From positions 1,426,001-1,490,000 of the forward strand of contig NZ_CP173660.1 of NCBI RefSeq assembly GCF_045038405.1: a stretch of 64,000 nt of DNA, read 5' to 3'. The translations under genes were made by a program, and so were the position numbers. Below, one piece after another: positions 1-9,261 of the stretch; positions within the stretch are counted from its first letter, which is position 1; each line of letters opens with the position of its first letter. The DNA comes from Sellimonas caecigallum. GTDB lineage: Bacteria; Bacillota; Clostridia; Lachnospirales; Lachnospiraceae. The notes beneath the pieces were generated by a model. The model saw nothing but the letters and a program-made list of their open reading frames with translations, was not told the DNA's origin and did not search any database.

Positions 1-2
1 GG

Positions 3-968
3 GTAAAAAGATTTCTGAAAGATGTAAAAGAAGACTCGGAGCCGGGAATGGAAGAAATCCGGACAGGATACGCGCTTTTTGCCGTGTTCGACGAGGAGAA
101 ACCGGCTTATATTCTGAGCCTGGAAAATATGAGCGGAGAGAAAGCCGAGATTGTTGGACGTCTTGGAGTAAAAGAATTGGAGAGTCTTATCCGCGCTTAC
201 AAGGAAAAAGTGGATAAAAACCGTTTTCTTCAAAATCTGCTTCTGGATAACATGCTCTTGGTGGATGTATTTAACCAGGCAAAAAAACTGCATATTGAAA
301 ATGATCAGAAGAGGGTCATTTATCTGATCGAGGCGAACGCCAGTGATAATCAGTTCCTGCTGGAGGTGCTCAAAGGCATGTATGCATCAGGTATGAAGGA
401 TTTTGTGACTGCGGTGGATGAAGGAAGCGTCATCCTTATCAAGGCGCTAGAAGAGACAGAAGGATACAGAGAAGTGTATGAGAAAGCCAGGGCTCTCGTG
501 GACACAGTATCCGCGGAGGCGATGGTAAACGTCCGCGTTGCATATGGCACGATCATCCATGAACTCAAAGACGTCTCCAAGTCTTACAAAGAAGCAGGAA
601 TGGCAATGGATGTAGGAAAAATTTTCTACGCAGAGAAGACGATCCTTGCGTACAACGAGCTTGGTATCGGAAGACTCATTCACCAGATTCCGGTTTCCCT
701 GTGTGAAATGTTCTTAAAAGAAGTGTTCGGGGACAAAGACGTGGAGCAGTTTGAGGAAGAGACGCTGTCTACGGTCTTCAAATTTTTTGAGAACAGCCTG
801 AACATATCTGAGACGGCTCGACAGCTTTACATCCACAGAAATACCCTTGTCTACCGCCTTGAGAAAATCCAGAAGATGACGGGGCTTGATGTCCGGGTAT
901 TCGAGGATGCACTGACATTTAAGATTGCGATGATGGTATCGGAACATATGAAATATATGAAGCAGTAA
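3..968 (+). CDS. PucR/CdaR-type transcriptional regulator, 5'-truncated by window edge
   Basis: The reading frame is open from the first bases of the window (codon at 3) through the first ATG at 48, and no convincing ribosome binding site precedes that ATG, so the true start lies upstream. About 321 residues are visible. The last 60 or so residues hold the PucR-type C-terminal helix-turn-helix: a run around LNISETARQLYIHRNTLVYR followed by a helix ending in FKIAMM. This family (CdaR, PucR) usually couples a sensory N-terminal region to DNA binding and controls nearby catabolic genes. The next gene is a hydratase on the same strand, separated by a weak hairpin and a promoter, so it may be a target. 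Ligand unknown. Confidence 0.8.
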   Translation, partial: VKRFLKDVKEDSEPGMEEIRTGYALFAVFDEEKPAYILSLENMSGEKAEIVGRLGVKELESLIRAYKEKVDKNRFLQNLLLDNMLLVDVFNQAKKLHIENDQKRVIYLIEANASDNQFLLEVLKGMYASGMKDFVTAVDEGSVILIKALEETEGYREVYEKARALVDTVSAEAMVNVRVAYGTIIHELKDVSKSYKEAGMAMDVGKIFYAEKTILAYNELGIGRLIHQIPVSLCEMFLKEVFGDKDVEQFEEETLSTVFKFFENSLNISETARQLYIHRNTLVYRLEKIQKMTGLDVRVFEDALTFKIAMMVSEHMKYMKQ

Positions 969-973
969 GCATC

Positions 974-1008
974 GGAGACAGGCAGTTTTGCTTGTCTCTG
1001 TTAGTTTA
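974..1008 (+). terminator. weak hairpin terminator after the PucR-type gene
   Basis: GAGACAGG pairs with CTTGTCTC around an 8-nt loop, and a short T-rich run follows. It overlaps the -35 of the next promoter, so termination may be partial. Confidence 0.4.
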
Positions 1009-1020
1009 ATGTGTTAAAAT
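992..1020 (+). promoter_or_regulatory. sigma-A promoter for the hydratase gene
   Basis: TTGTCT at 992-997, a 17-nt spacer and TAAAAT at 1015-1020 with a TGn extension just upstream. It lies about 45 nt before the hydratase start. Confidence 0.5.
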
Positions 1021-1064
1021 ATTGGCGATAGCGGCAGCTGAATAAAGAGAAGGAGGCCAGGTAC

Positions 1065-3356
1065 ATGATAAAATTATATGAAAACGGCGTTTATCTGCTG
1101 AATGGGACAGAGATCATAGAAGACGGACCAGATGTCAGGGAGAAACTGAAAGTCCTGACGGGAAGAGAAATCAAAAAGGAACAGGCGGCAGAGGAGACGA
1201 TCGCATACCGCATACTGAAAAGCCATAATGTCTCCGACGATATGGAGAATCTGAATATAAAGTTTGACAAACTTACGAGTCATGACATCACGTTTGTCGG
1301 CATTATCCAGACTGCCAGAGCGTCCGGACTTGAGAAATTTCCGGTACCGTATGTCCTTACAAACTGTCACAACAGCCTCTGTGCGGTGGGCGGGACGATC
1401 AATGAGGATGACCATATGTTTGGCCTGACCTGTGCGAAGAAGTACGGCGGAGTCTATGTGCCGCCGCACCAGGCAGTGATCCACCAGTTTGCGAGGGAGA
1501 TGCTGGCAGGGGCCGGAAAGATGATCCTCGGATCGGACAGCCATACCCGTTACGGTGCCCTTGGAACGATGGCCATGGGAGAAGGGGGACCGGAACTTGT
1601 AAAACAGCTTTTGAACAAAACATACGATATTCGTATGCCGGGTGTTATCGGAGTGTATCTGACCGGAGAGCCGGTAAAAGGCGTCGGCCCGCAGGATGTA
1701 GCTCTGGCGATCATCAAGGCTGTATTCAAAAACGGCTATGTGAACAATAAAGTGATGGAATTTGTAGGACCTGGGGTAGCAAGTTTAAGCGCAGACTTCC
1801 GTATCGGAATTGATGTGATGACGACAGAGACAACCTGCCTTTCCTCTATCTGGAAGACCGACGAGGTAATACGTGAATTTTATCAGATTCACGGAAGAGA
1901 AGAAGAATATAAAGAGTTGAATCCGGGCGAAGCAGCGTACTATGACGGTCTGGTATATGTGGATCTGAGTGCTGTACGCCCGATGATCGCGATGCCGTTT
2001 CATCCGAGCAATGCCTACACGATCGAGGAAGTCAACGCCAATCTGAAAGATATCCTTCACGATGTGGAAGAAAAAGCAAAGGTAAGTCTGGACGGCGCTG
2101 TGCCGTTCTCTCTACAGGATAAGATCCGAAACGGACGGCTGTATGTGGAGCAGGGGATCATTGCCGGATGCGCCGGCGGAGGATTTGAAAATATCTGTGC
2201 AGCCGCAGATATCATCCGGGGGAAAAATATCGGAGCGGATGAATTTACATTCAGCGTCTATCCAGCCAGCACACCAGTGTATATGGAGCTTGTGAAAAAC
2301 GGGGCTGTGGCAGATCTGATGGCAGCAGGCACTATCGTGAAGACAGCGTTTTGCGGACCGTGCTTCGGAGCAGGAGACACACCGGCAAACAATGCATTCA
2401 GTATCCGCCATACGACGAGAAATTTCCCGAACAGAGAAGGATCAAAACTCCAGAGCGGCCAGATCGCATCGGTGGCGTTGATGGATGCGCGGTCCATCGC
2501 GGCCACGGCGGCAAACAAAGGCTACTTGACACCGGCCACGGAACTGGATGTAGAGTACACAAATCCGACCTATCATTTTGACAGCACCATTTATGCCAAC
2601 CGTGTATTTGACAGCAAAGGGAAAGCAGATCCGGATGTGAAAATCCATTTTGGACCAAATATCAAAGACTGGCCGTCTATGTCAGCCCTTCCGGAAAATC
2701 TGCTCATAAAAGTGGTATCCGAGATTCATGATCCGGTCACAACGACGGATGAGCTGATCCCGTCCGGGGAGACGTCTTCCTACCGGTCCAATCCGCTTGG
2801 ACTTGCAGAATTTGCACTCTCAAGAAAAGATCCGGCCTATGTCGGACGCGCAAAAGAAGTACAGAAGGCGCAGAAGGCCATCGAAGAAGGAAAATGTCCG
2901 CTGGAAGTGGTAGATGAGCTCAAAGAAGTCATGGAAAAGATCCACACACGTTTCCCTCAGGCTGGAGAAGGAAATCTTGGCATCGGAAGCACGATCTTTG
3001 CTGTGAAGCCGGGGGATGGATCCGCCAGAGAACAGGCAACCTCCTGCCAGAAAGTGCTGGGCGGCTGGGCAAACATTGCGAACGAGTACGCCACAAAGCG
3101 TTACCGTTCCAACCTGATCAACTGGGGAATGCTGCCGTTCCTCACAAAAGAGGATCACACGGCGCTGCCGTTTGAAAACGGAGATTACATCTTTGTGCCG
3201 GAGATCAGAAAAGCGGTGGAAGAAAAACAAAGTGAGATCAAAGCGTATGTTGTGCGGGATGAACTGAAAGAAATGAGTCTGTATCTTGGAGAACTGACAG
3301 ATACAGAGAGAGAGATCATCCTCAAAGGATGTCTCATCAACTATTACAGAGGTTAA
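1065..3356 (+). CDS. aconitase-family hydratase (YbhJ-like)
   Basis: A 763-residue protein of the aconitase superfamily, which binds a [4Fe-4S] cluster and hydrates or dehydrates carboxylic acids. Three cluster cysteines are placed as in aconitase: C369 in a GCAGGG context, and C430 and C433 in CGPCFGAGD. The substrate-loop motif GSDSHTRYG lies at residues 156-164. Length and arrangement look closer to E. coli YbhJ (about 750 aa) than to canonical AcnA or AcnB, so citrate should not be assumed as substrate. Start ATG 1065 follows AGGAGG with normal spacing. It is a single-gene unit after the PucR-type regulator and ends in a strong terminator shared with the convergent PurF-like gene. Confidence 0.82.
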   Translation: MIKLYENGVYLLNGTEIIEDGPDVREKLKVLTGREIKKEQAAEETIAYRILKSHNVSDDMENLNIKFDKLTSHDITFVGIIQTARASGLEKFPVPYVLTNCHNSLCAVGGTINEDDHMFGLTCAKKYGGVYVPPHQAVIHQFAREMLAGAGKMILGSDSHTRYGALGTMAMGEGGPELVKQLLNKTYDIRMPGVIGVYLTGEPVKGVGPQDVALAIIKAVFKNGYVNNKVMEFVGPGVASLSADFRIGIDVMTTETTCLSSIWKTDEVIREFYQIHGREEEYKELNPGEAAYYDGLVYVDLSAVRPMIAMPFHPSNAYTIEEVNANLKDILHDVEEKAKVSLDGAVPFSLQDKIRNGRLYVEQGIIAGCAGGGFENICAAADIIRGKNIGADEFTFSVYPASTPVYMELVKNGAVADLMAAGTIVKTAFCGPCFGAGDTPANNAFSIRHTTRNFPNREGSKLQSGQIASVALMDARSIAATAANKGYLTPATELDVEYTNPTYHFDSTIYANRVFDSKGKADPDVKIHFGPNIKDWPSMSALPENLLIKVVSEIHDPVTTTDELIPSGETSSYRSNPLGLAEFALSRKDPAYVGRAKEVQKAQKAIEEGKCPLEVVDELKEVMEKIHTRFPQAGEGNLGIGSTIFAVKPGDGSAREQATSCQKVLGGWANIANEYATKRYRSNLINWGMLPFLTKEDHTALPFENGDYIFVPEIRKAVEEKQSEIKAYVVRDELKEMSLYLGELTDTEREIILKGCLINYYRG

Positions 3357-3398
3357 GAAAAACCGGGCGGCTCCGTGAAAGAGCTTGCCCGGTTTTTT
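3357..3398. terminator. bidirectional terminator between convergent genes
   Basis: AACCGGGC (3361-3368) pairs with GCCCGGTT (3387-3394), extended by A and T runs on both sides. It sits between the stop of the hydratase and the stop of the minus-strand PurF-like gene. Confidence 0.8.
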
Positions 3399-3411
3399 GA
3401 TAATTCTCTGT

Positions 3412-4821
3412 CTATTCCACTCCATTGAAGCAATACGTACAAAGCTTGCAGGAGTCGATTCCGATGGATTCGATCAGGTCGTCCAGACGGTGGTAACGAA
3501 GGCTTGTGAAATTCTGGAGACGGCAGATTTCATCCAGCATCTTCTGATACCGGTCGCTGTTTGGATCTGCATACTCTGCAAGAACTTCCTCGGAAGCATC
3601 GCCCTCCCAGTCTTTGATGATTCTTCTTGTGATCAGATCCAGTTCGGACTTTGATCTGGAGAAGTTCAGGTATTTGCATCCATACAGAAGCGGAGGGCAG
3701 GCCGGCCGCACATGGACCTCTTTGGCGCCGCTCTGATACAGGAACTCTGTTGTTTCGCGCAGCTGTGTTCCCCTGACGATGGAGTCGTCGATGAGAAGAA
3801 GCTTCCGATCTTCGATGAGAGCTTGTACAGGGATCAGTTTCATACGTGCGATCAGATTTCTCTGGCTCTGTGTCGTAGGCATGAAAGAACGAGGCCATGT
3901 CGGAGTGTATTTGATAAATGGGCGGGCGTATGGGATGCCGGATTCGTTGGCATATCCAATGGCATGGGCCACACCGGAGTCCGGAACACCAGCCACAATA
4001 TCCGGATGTACCGTTCCGGCGTCTCTTTTGGCAAGAAGACTTCCGCATTTGTAACGCATCTCCTCCACATTGACTCCTTCATAGGCAGAAGTCGGGTACC
4101 CATAGTATACCCAGAGGAAAGAACAAATCTTCATCTTTTCATAAGGTGCGCCTACGGTCTCCACGCTCTCCGGAGTCATGTAGACGATCTCTCCAGGTCC
4201 CAGTTCTTTATAATCCACATACCCGAGATTGATATATGCAAAACTTTCAAAGGACACACAATAGGCGTCATCTTTGCGGCCGACAACTACCGGGGTACGC
4301 CCGTAACGATCACGTGCAGCATAGATTCCTTCTTTTGTCATAAGAAGAAGCGTCATAGAACCGTCCACGATGGACTGGACGTAACGGATACCCTCTACAA
4401 AAGAATCTTTTTTACAGATCAGCGATGCGATCAGTTCCGTGGCATTGATCTGTCCGCTGCTCATCTCCTGGAAATGAGAATGTCCATCCTTGTAGATCGT
4501 TTTAAGCAGTGCATCCTGATTATTGATTTTTCCGACTGTCGTGATGGCAAAACTTCCAAGATGAGACTGGATCAGAAGTGGCTGCGGTTCATAATCGGAT
4601 ATACAGCCGATTCCCAGATTTCCTTTTAATTCTTCCAGATCCTTGTCAAATTTGGTACGGAACGGGGAATTTTCGATATTGTGGATGGATCGGCTGAAAC
4701 CGTTCTCCCCATGTGTCGCCATTCCGCCTCTTCTAGTACCAAGATGTGAGTGGTAGTCTACTCCATAAAATAAATCGATGATACATTCATTTTTAGAAGC
4801 AACGCCAAAAAATCCGCCCAT
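3412..4821 (-). CDS. PurF-like amidophosphoribosyltransferase homologue lacking the N-terminal catalytic Cys
   Basis: A 469-residue homologue of glutamine PRPP amidotransferase (PurF). The start is ATG at 4819-4821, preceded by GAAAGGAG; an upstream in-frame extension to 4890 has no ribosome binding site. The PRPP loop (LLLIDDSIVRGTQLRET) is intact. Cysteines matching the [4Fe-4S] ligands of Bacillus PurF are present, including the C-terminal KLCTYCFNG. The N-terminus, however, reads MGGFFGV where PurF has a mature CGxFG start: the glutaminase nucleophile Cys is Gly. Glutamine hydrolysis is therefore not expected. The gene stands alone, not in a pur operon. It may be ammonia-dependent, regulatory or repurposed; a true PurF probably lies elsewhere in the genome. 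Confidence 0.85.
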   Translation of the reverse strand: MGGFFGVASKNECIIDLFYGVDYHSHLGTRRGGMATHGENGFSRSIHNIENSPFRTKFDKDLEELKGNLGIGCISDYEPQPLLIQSHLGSFAITTVGKINNQDALLKTIYKDGHSHFQEMSSGQINATELIASLICKKDSFVEGIRYVQSIVDGSMTLLLMTKEGIYAARDRYGRTPVVVGRKDDAYCVSFESFAYINLGYVDYKELGPGEIVYMTPESVETVGAPYEKMKICSFLWVYYGYPTSAYEGVNVEEMRYKCGSLLAKRDAGTVHPDIVAGVPDSGVAHAIGYANESGIPYARPFIKYTPTWPRSFMPTTQSQRNLIARMKLIPVQALIEDRKLLLIDDSIVRGTQLRETTEFLYQSGAKEVHVRPACPPLLYGCKYLNFSRSKSELDLITRRIIKDWEGDASEEVLAEYADPNSDRYQKMLDEICRLQNFTSLRYHRLDDLIESIGIDSCKLCTYCFNGVE

Positions 4822-4912
4822 AATGTGTAAATCTCCTTTCACAACTATACAGTATGTCAATATATAAATGATACTTATTAAGTTTAGCACGGATGTGCCT
4901 GTAAATGAAGAT

Positions 4913-5017
4913 AGAAATTAAAAATAGAAAATTGAATAATTAAAAAGAATAATTCAGAAAAATAAAACAATTAAAAATAAAAATTTAAATAAAAATAAAA
5001 AATATCGAAGAATAGTA
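4913..5017 (+). promoter_or_regulatory. A-rich tract resembling an UP element
   Basis: About 100 nt made almost entirely of A and T with repeated A runs, directly upstream of the consensus promoter at 5018. Such tracts can raise promoter strength by binding the RNA polymerase alpha subunit; this is inferred from position and composition only. Confidence 0.35.
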
Positions 5018-5046
5018 TTGACAAATAGAAGAGAGAATGCTATAGT
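5018..5046 (+). promoter_or_regulatory. consensus sigma-A promoter with no evident gene downstream
   Basis: TTGACA at 5018-5023, exactly 17 nt, then TATAGT at 5041-5046. It is among the best promoter matches in the window. Transcription would start near 5053 and run into the AT-rich region that ends in the terminator at 5753. Confidence 0.7.
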
Positions 5047-5052
5047 ATAGCT

Positions 5053-5752
5053 ATCCAAAAAGAAAAGAACTTGACGAGAAAGAGTTCTTTCAAAAACTTA
5101 TAAGTTGTTTCTCTTATAAGCAAATTGGAAATATCAGGATGAGGAGGGCTTGAACCATTGGACACAGCAGAACTTAAAACTCAATATGTAAGTGGTATTA
5201 CAGATGAAGGTTCCCATGATGAAAGCCTTTATCAATAAATCGGAATCCAGTAAATAGTTGAGTTTATAGAAAGAAAATATCGGAGATGTAGTTTAAACTG
5301 GAAATTAGATTTTACAAAATCTGTAAAGCATATTGAGGAAGATACCACAGCAGTCAGTAGTTCAAAGAATTTAGAAGATGTGTAAAGAAACATCGCCTAA
5401 GATCAAAATCTATATTGGCCGATTATAATATATTTAATTGAAAAAACAAGAAAGATTGAGTACGCGGATATCATTTAGGGGAGGAAGCGAAAGGCAGAAC
5501 CCATAGAAACGAAAAAGAATATTTCTTTTAGTAAATAATATATCGGCAGAATATCCGGAAGTTAATTAGATTATCTATATATAAAAGGGAATATAAGAAT
5601 TTTGATATCAAAGATTACATTATCGGAAAATGAATCGGAGACTTTGAGTTATAGTTCGTATATAAAAAGAAAAAGGCTTTTGGGAACCGGAAATCGAAAA
5701 GAAAGATTCCTCCGGTAAAGGGAAAAAATATGATATTAAAATTGAATAGGTA
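5053..5752 (+). other. transcription unit without recognisable ORF: long ncRNA or decayed gene
   Basis: About 700 nt between a consensus promoter and a terminator, with no ORF of 60 or more codons on the plus strand. The 5' part can fold: AAAGAAC (5064-5070) pairs with GTTCTTT (5084-5090), and the octamer CTTATAAG occurs at 5097 and 5113. A TTG codon at about 5159 after AGGAGG opens a 26-codon frame starting MDTAELKTQYVSG. The same frame continues with seven or eight stops to about 5730, and the pieces between them look partly protein-like. It could be a degraded gene, or an untranslated RNA with a short leader peptide. Base composition is clearly more AT-rich than the neighbours. I cannot assign a family. 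Confidence 0.4.
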
Positions 5753-5795
5753 ACAGCCATTATAATTTATAAAAATTGTAATGGCTGTTTTTTTA
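5753..5795 (+). terminator. rho-independent terminator of the ORF-less unit
   Basis: ACAGCCATTA (5753-5762) pairs with TAATGGCTGT (5779-5788), followed by seven or more T. Confidence 0.85.
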
Positions 5796-5838
5796 TTGAC
5801 AAATTTTATAAATTTTCCGAATTACAAAAATTATCAAT

Positions 5839-5867
5839 TTGATGCACGGAAATTCCTATGGCATAAT
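5839..5867 (+). promoter_or_regulatory. probable promoter of the NitT/TauT ABC operon
   Basis: TTGATG at 5839-5844, 17 nt, CATAAT at 5862-5867. The leader to the permease start is only about 60 nt, too short for a riboswitch of the TPP type. Confidence 0.5.
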
Positions 5868-5931
5868 ACTTTTGCAAATGACCAGTTTTCCTGTAATTAA
5901 GATGGAATGTGTGAAATAAGGAGTACATGTG

Positions 5932-7005
5932 ATGGGAATTAACAAAGATTCAAACAAAAAGAAAAGTGCGGGCACCACAAACCTTGCGCAGTTGACACGA
6001 CAGCAGCTTCGGGATCTAGAAACAAAAGAAAAGACAGTCGGACAAAAAGTGCTGGATGGGATCATCATGGTATTTCCAGTAGTCTGCGGTATAATTGCGA
6101 TTCTTGAGTATCTAATAGTCCCAAATGGAAGCAGCAATGACAATCCCAATACTTACTTGGGAGCATTGATAGTATTTCTCTGTGCGTACATTTGCTATGG
6201 GCTTATTGCACTGATAAATAAGCTCAGAGGAAGTAAACTTGTTCTAGAAAAGTTCCGTTACAGAGCGCCGCTGTTTTCAGCATTGTTTCTGCTGTTGGCA
6301 GGGTACGATTATTTGACATTAAAGACAGGGATATTTACTCAACCTTTTGTTCCGTGTATGAACGCAATTCTTAATATTGCCTGGATCGACCGTGCATATC
6401 TGATAGAATCCACACTTCACACATTGCGACTTTTATTCCTGGGATATTTTATAGGGGTTTTTCTTGGTCTTATTACCGGGATAACATGCGGATATTCCAG
6501 GAAAGTGCGTTATTGGATAGATCCGATCATCAAATTTCTCGGTCCGATCCCAACGTCAACATGGATTCCGATTATTATGGTTATCGCGACATCTCTTTTT
6601 GGCGGTGCAGTGTTTATTATCGCTTTGGGCTCCTGGTTTGCAGTAACGGTAGCTTCTATGACTGGAATTTCTAATGTGGATAAAGATTTTTTTGAAGCGG
6701 CTAGGACGCTGGGGGCAAAGGAGAGGCAGCTCGTGTTTCGCGTTGCAATCCCGCATGCGATGCCTTCCATCCTGCAGGGATGTACACAGGCCATGAGTTC
6801 AGCTTGTACTGCGATCATGATCGCGGAAATGATGGGAGTAAAGGCTGGGCTCGGATGGTATATGACATGGGCAAAATCGTGGTCAAGCTATGATAAGATG
6901 TTTGCGGCTCTGTTTGTGATCTGTATCATTTTCACAGTTGTGACAAAGATTCTTGATTTAATCAAACGCCGTGTATTACGTTGGCAGAATGGAGTTGTAA
7001 AATAA
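5932..7005 (+). CDS. ABC transporter permease, NitT/TauT type
   Basis: A 357-residue integral membrane protein. After a charged N-terminal tail come extra hydrophobic segments, then the permease core. The EAA loop contacting the ATPase is clear at FFEAARTLGAKERQL, and the fold matches SsuC/TauC-type binding-protein-dependent permeases. ATG 5932 is preferred over GTG 5929 because AAGGAG at 5918-5923 is then 8 nt away. The stop overlaps the ATPase start (TAATG). Together with the next two genes it makes an importer for a small molecule. Family substrates include nitrate, sulfonates, taurine and pyrimidine precursors; nothing here identifies which. Confidence 0.88.
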   Translation: MGINKDSNKKKSAGTTNLAQLTRQQLRDLETKEKTVGQKVLDGIIMVFPVVCGIIAILEYLIVPNGSSNDNPNTYLGALIVFLCAYICYGLIALINKLRGSKLVLEKFRYRAPLFSALFLLLAGYDYLTLKTGIFTQPFVPCMNAILNIAWIDRAYLIESTLHTLRLLFLGYFIGVFLGLITGITCGYSRKVRYWIDPIIKFLGPIPTSTWIPIIMVIATSLFGGAVFIIALGSWFAVTVASMTGISNVDKDFFEAARTLGAKERQLVFRVAIPHAMPSILQGCTQAMSSACTAIMIAEMMGVKAGLGWYMTWAKSWSSYDKMFAALFVICIIFTVVTKILDLIKRRVLRWQNGVVK

Positions 7006-7784
7006 TGGCAAAAAAAAAGAAAGTTACATTAAAACTGGATCATGTGTCCAAAAGTTTTGCAAAAATAGAAAATGATGAAGTTACGCATGCGCTTAATGAA
7101 ATCGATCTTACAATGGAAAGCGGAGAGTTTATCAGTCTTGTAGGGCCATCTGGCTGCGGAAAATCTACAATTTTGCGCCTTGTAGCGGGACTGATCGCAC
7201 CGACTACCGGAAAGGTTACTGTGGATGGCAAGGAAATCGTGGAACCATCTCCGGAAAGAGGGATGGTTTTTCAAAAGCCAACGCTTTTTCCGTGGCTTAC
7301 AGTAAAGGATAACATTGCTTTTAGCCTGAAAATGCAGGGGAAACTGAGGGGAAATGAGGAGAAAGTAGAGACAATGCTCAAAGTTATCGGACTTGAGAAT
7401 TTCCGGGATGATTATCCGGGACAGTTATCAGGGGGAATGGCGCAGAGAGTGGCTCTTGTCCGCTCTTTGATTAATGAACCAGATATCCTCCTGCTGGATG
7501 AGCCTTTGGGAGCACTAGATGCCTTTACACGTATGAATATGCAGGATGAGATTCTGAAAATCTGGCAGGAAAAGGGGCAGCTTGCCATCATGGTCACACA
7601 CGATGTGGACGAAGCTATCTATATGGGAACCCGTGTGATTGTCATGGATGCCAATCCGGGGCGTGTTGTAGCGAATATCAAAATATCGGAAAAGTATCCG
7701 AGAGATCGGTCATCGGAGACATTTGTTCGATATCGAAATGAAATATTGAACAGGCTGCACTTTGGAGGGAACAGGGCAGACTGA
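7005..7784 (+). CDS. ABC transporter ATP-binding protein, NitT/TauT type
   Basis: A 259-residue nucleotide-binding subunit. It shows Walker A GPSGCGKST, Q-loop region QKPTLFPWLT, signature LSGGMAQR, Walker B ILLLDEPLGALD and the switch His in MVTHDVDEA. An upstream in-frame start at 6981 lies inside the permease gene; ATG 7005, which shares one base with the permease stop and has GGAG upstream, is the better choice. It energises the permease at 5932 and works with the lipoprotein at 7868. Confidence 0.92.
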   Translation: MAKKKKVTLKLDHVSKSFAKIENDEVTHALNEIDLTMESGEFISLVGPSGCGKSTILRLVAGLIAPTTGKVTVDGKEIVEPSPERGMVFQKPTLFPWLTVKDNIAFSLKMQGKLRGNEEKVETMLKVIGLENFRDDYPGQLSGGMAQRVALVRSLINEPDILLLDEPLGALDAFTRMNMQDEILKIWQEKGQLAIMVTHDVDEAIYMGTRVIVMDANPGRVVANIKISEKYPRDRSSETFVRYRNEILNRLHFGGNRAD

Positions 7785-7867
7785 TTTCATGACGTTTCTG
7801 GAAACCAGGAATGAAATATATTCCGGTTTTGGAATAAATATTTTAGGAAAATAAAGGAGAAAAGAAA

Positions 7868-9019
7868 ATGAAACTGAAAAAAGTTGCGGCAGTTGCGATG
7901 GTTGCTGTGTTAGCATTTTCCATGGCTGCATGTGGACAGAATGACAGCAAAGACAAGGCTGCATCCGGGAAAACAACAGAGAGCAAAAATGTGGAGCGTC
8001 CGGAAGCAGTGCCGGAGGAAGATTGGGAAGCTATGAAAAAAGAACCAGCTTTCGGCACAGAGCTTCAATATCTGTTTAATGGGGGAGCATGTGTATCTGC
8101 AAAATATCTGGCAGAACAGCTTGGATATTATGAAGAGTACGGAATCAATGCGACTTATGTTCAAGGTGGATCTGTTGTGGAGACAGTAGGAACAGGAAAG
8201 TGTATGTGGGGAACTGATCATATTGCAACAATGCTCGTTCCTGTAACGAACGGGGTAAAAATGACATTCGTCTGCGGAGCACATATTGGATGTAAATCTA
8301 TTTATGTCCCGGCAGACAGTGACATTAAGACAGTACAAGATCTGAAAGGAAAAAGGATCGCTATTCACGATGGTCCGGGAAATTCTGATCAGAACATCAG
8401 TTATCGGCTGCTGGATGAGTACGGTATTGATCCGACTACAGAGGTGGAATTTCCGAATATCGAGGACAATGCTGCGACAGTGGCAGCGATGGAAAATGGT
8501 GAAGTGGATGCATCTATCTTCTCAGATTATTTTGTGATGGCAAATTACAAAGATAAGATGAGAAGCATCTGTTCCATCACATATAGCCCAGAGTTTCAGG
8601 ATGAAGCATGTTGCGTGACAGCCATGAACACTGAATTCCTCAAAAAGAACCCGGTTCATGCCAAATATATAGTAAAAGCGATCAAACGCGCTGGAGAATA
8701 TGCGCGACTTCAGTCAGAAGAGGCGGTACAGCTCATGTATGATACAGATAAAATGACAGGCGAAAAAGAAGTACAGCAGGAATTCTGGGATTCTCTTCAT
8801 TTCGGGTTGTCTGATGCCTTCACTGAACAGGCGCTCCATGAAATTGCAGAAGATTATCTGCGTCTTGGAATTATTGAGAAAAAAGATCTGACAGTAGAAG
8901 AAATTATGGATATGGCATGGACAGAGGTGTGTCCGGATGCAGAGATGGAAGGTCTTACAGTAGGTGATCCGGTAGAACCGGAAAATCCAGTTCTTCCGAT
9001 CAAACAAAAAGGAGAATAG
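7868..9019 (+). CDS. ABC transporter substrate-binding lipoprotein (NMT1/SsuA-like)
   Basis: A 383-residue extracellular binding protein. The N-terminus is a lipoprotein signal with lipobox SMAAC and acylated Cys at residue 22, followed by a short Ser/Lys-rich linker. The body resembles the NMT1/THI5-like and SsuA-like periplasmic-binding fold: LGYYEEYGI near the start and a DLKGKRIAIHDGPGNSDQ segment typical of NitT/TauT receptors. AAAGGAG precedes the ATG. It is the third gene of the importer, about 80 nt after the ATPase. The ligand cannot be told from sequence; no sulfonate, nitrate or thiamine genes lie nearby. Confidence 0.85.
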   Translation: MKLKKVAAVAMVAVLAFSMAACGQNDSKDKAASGKTTESKNVERPEAVPEEDWEAMKKEPAFGTELQYLFNGGACVSAKYLAEQLGYYEEYGINATYVQGGSVVETVGTGKCMWGTDHIATMLVPVTNGVKMTFVCGAHIGCKSIYVPADSDIKTVQDLKGKRIAIHDGPGNSDQNISYRLLDEYGIDPTTEVEFPNIEDNAATVAAMENGEVDASIFSDYFVMANYKDKMRSICSITYSPEFQDEACCVTAMNTEFLKKNPVHAKYIVKAIKRAGEYARLQSEEAVQLMYDTDKMTGEKEVQQEFWDSLHFGLSDAFTEQALHEIAEDYLRLGIIEKKDLTVEEIMDMAWTEVCPDAEMEGLTVGDPVEPENPVLPIKQKGE

Positions 9020-9047
9020 ACAATCAAAAAACGATAAAAGGAGAAAG

Positions 9048-9090
9048 AATCTGTGTGCTGCTTGACGGGAGCTGGCATGCAGATTTTTTC
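9048..9090 (+). terminator. terminator of the ABC operon
   Basis: AATCTGTGTGC (9048-9058) pairs, with two G-U pairs, to GCATGCAGATT (9075-9085), followed by a T run. Confidence 0.7.
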
Positions 9091-9166
9091 TGTTTTCAAA
9101 ACGACGCTGTAAATATAAAAATTTAATAAATTTGTAATATTTGAGAAAAAAAACGAGGCCATTATT

Positions 9167-9195
9167 TTGACATTGAAAGTCTGGTATGGTACACT
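9167..9195 (+). promoter_or_regulatory. strong promoter of the TPR/AAA gene
   Basis: TTGACA at 9167-9172, 17 nt, TACACT at 9190-9195 with a TGn extension. Confidence 0.7.
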
Positions 9196-9261
9196 AAGAA
9201 AATAAAAAGTATGCCTTTTTGGCCAGAAGGAAATGTAAATAATTAATAGAGGTGAGTGACG

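Noticed and set aside
3712..4629. 305-codon plus-strand frame
   Set aside because: It is antisense to the PurF-like gene and has no site, promoter or domain.
5053..5752. tmRNA, RNase P RNA or 6S RNA
   Set aside because: None of the conserved core sequences I know for these RNAs is present, and the region is too AT-rich.
5874..5931. TPP or other riboswitch before the NitT/TauT operon
   Set aside because: The leader is about 60 nt and has no conserved aptamer motif.
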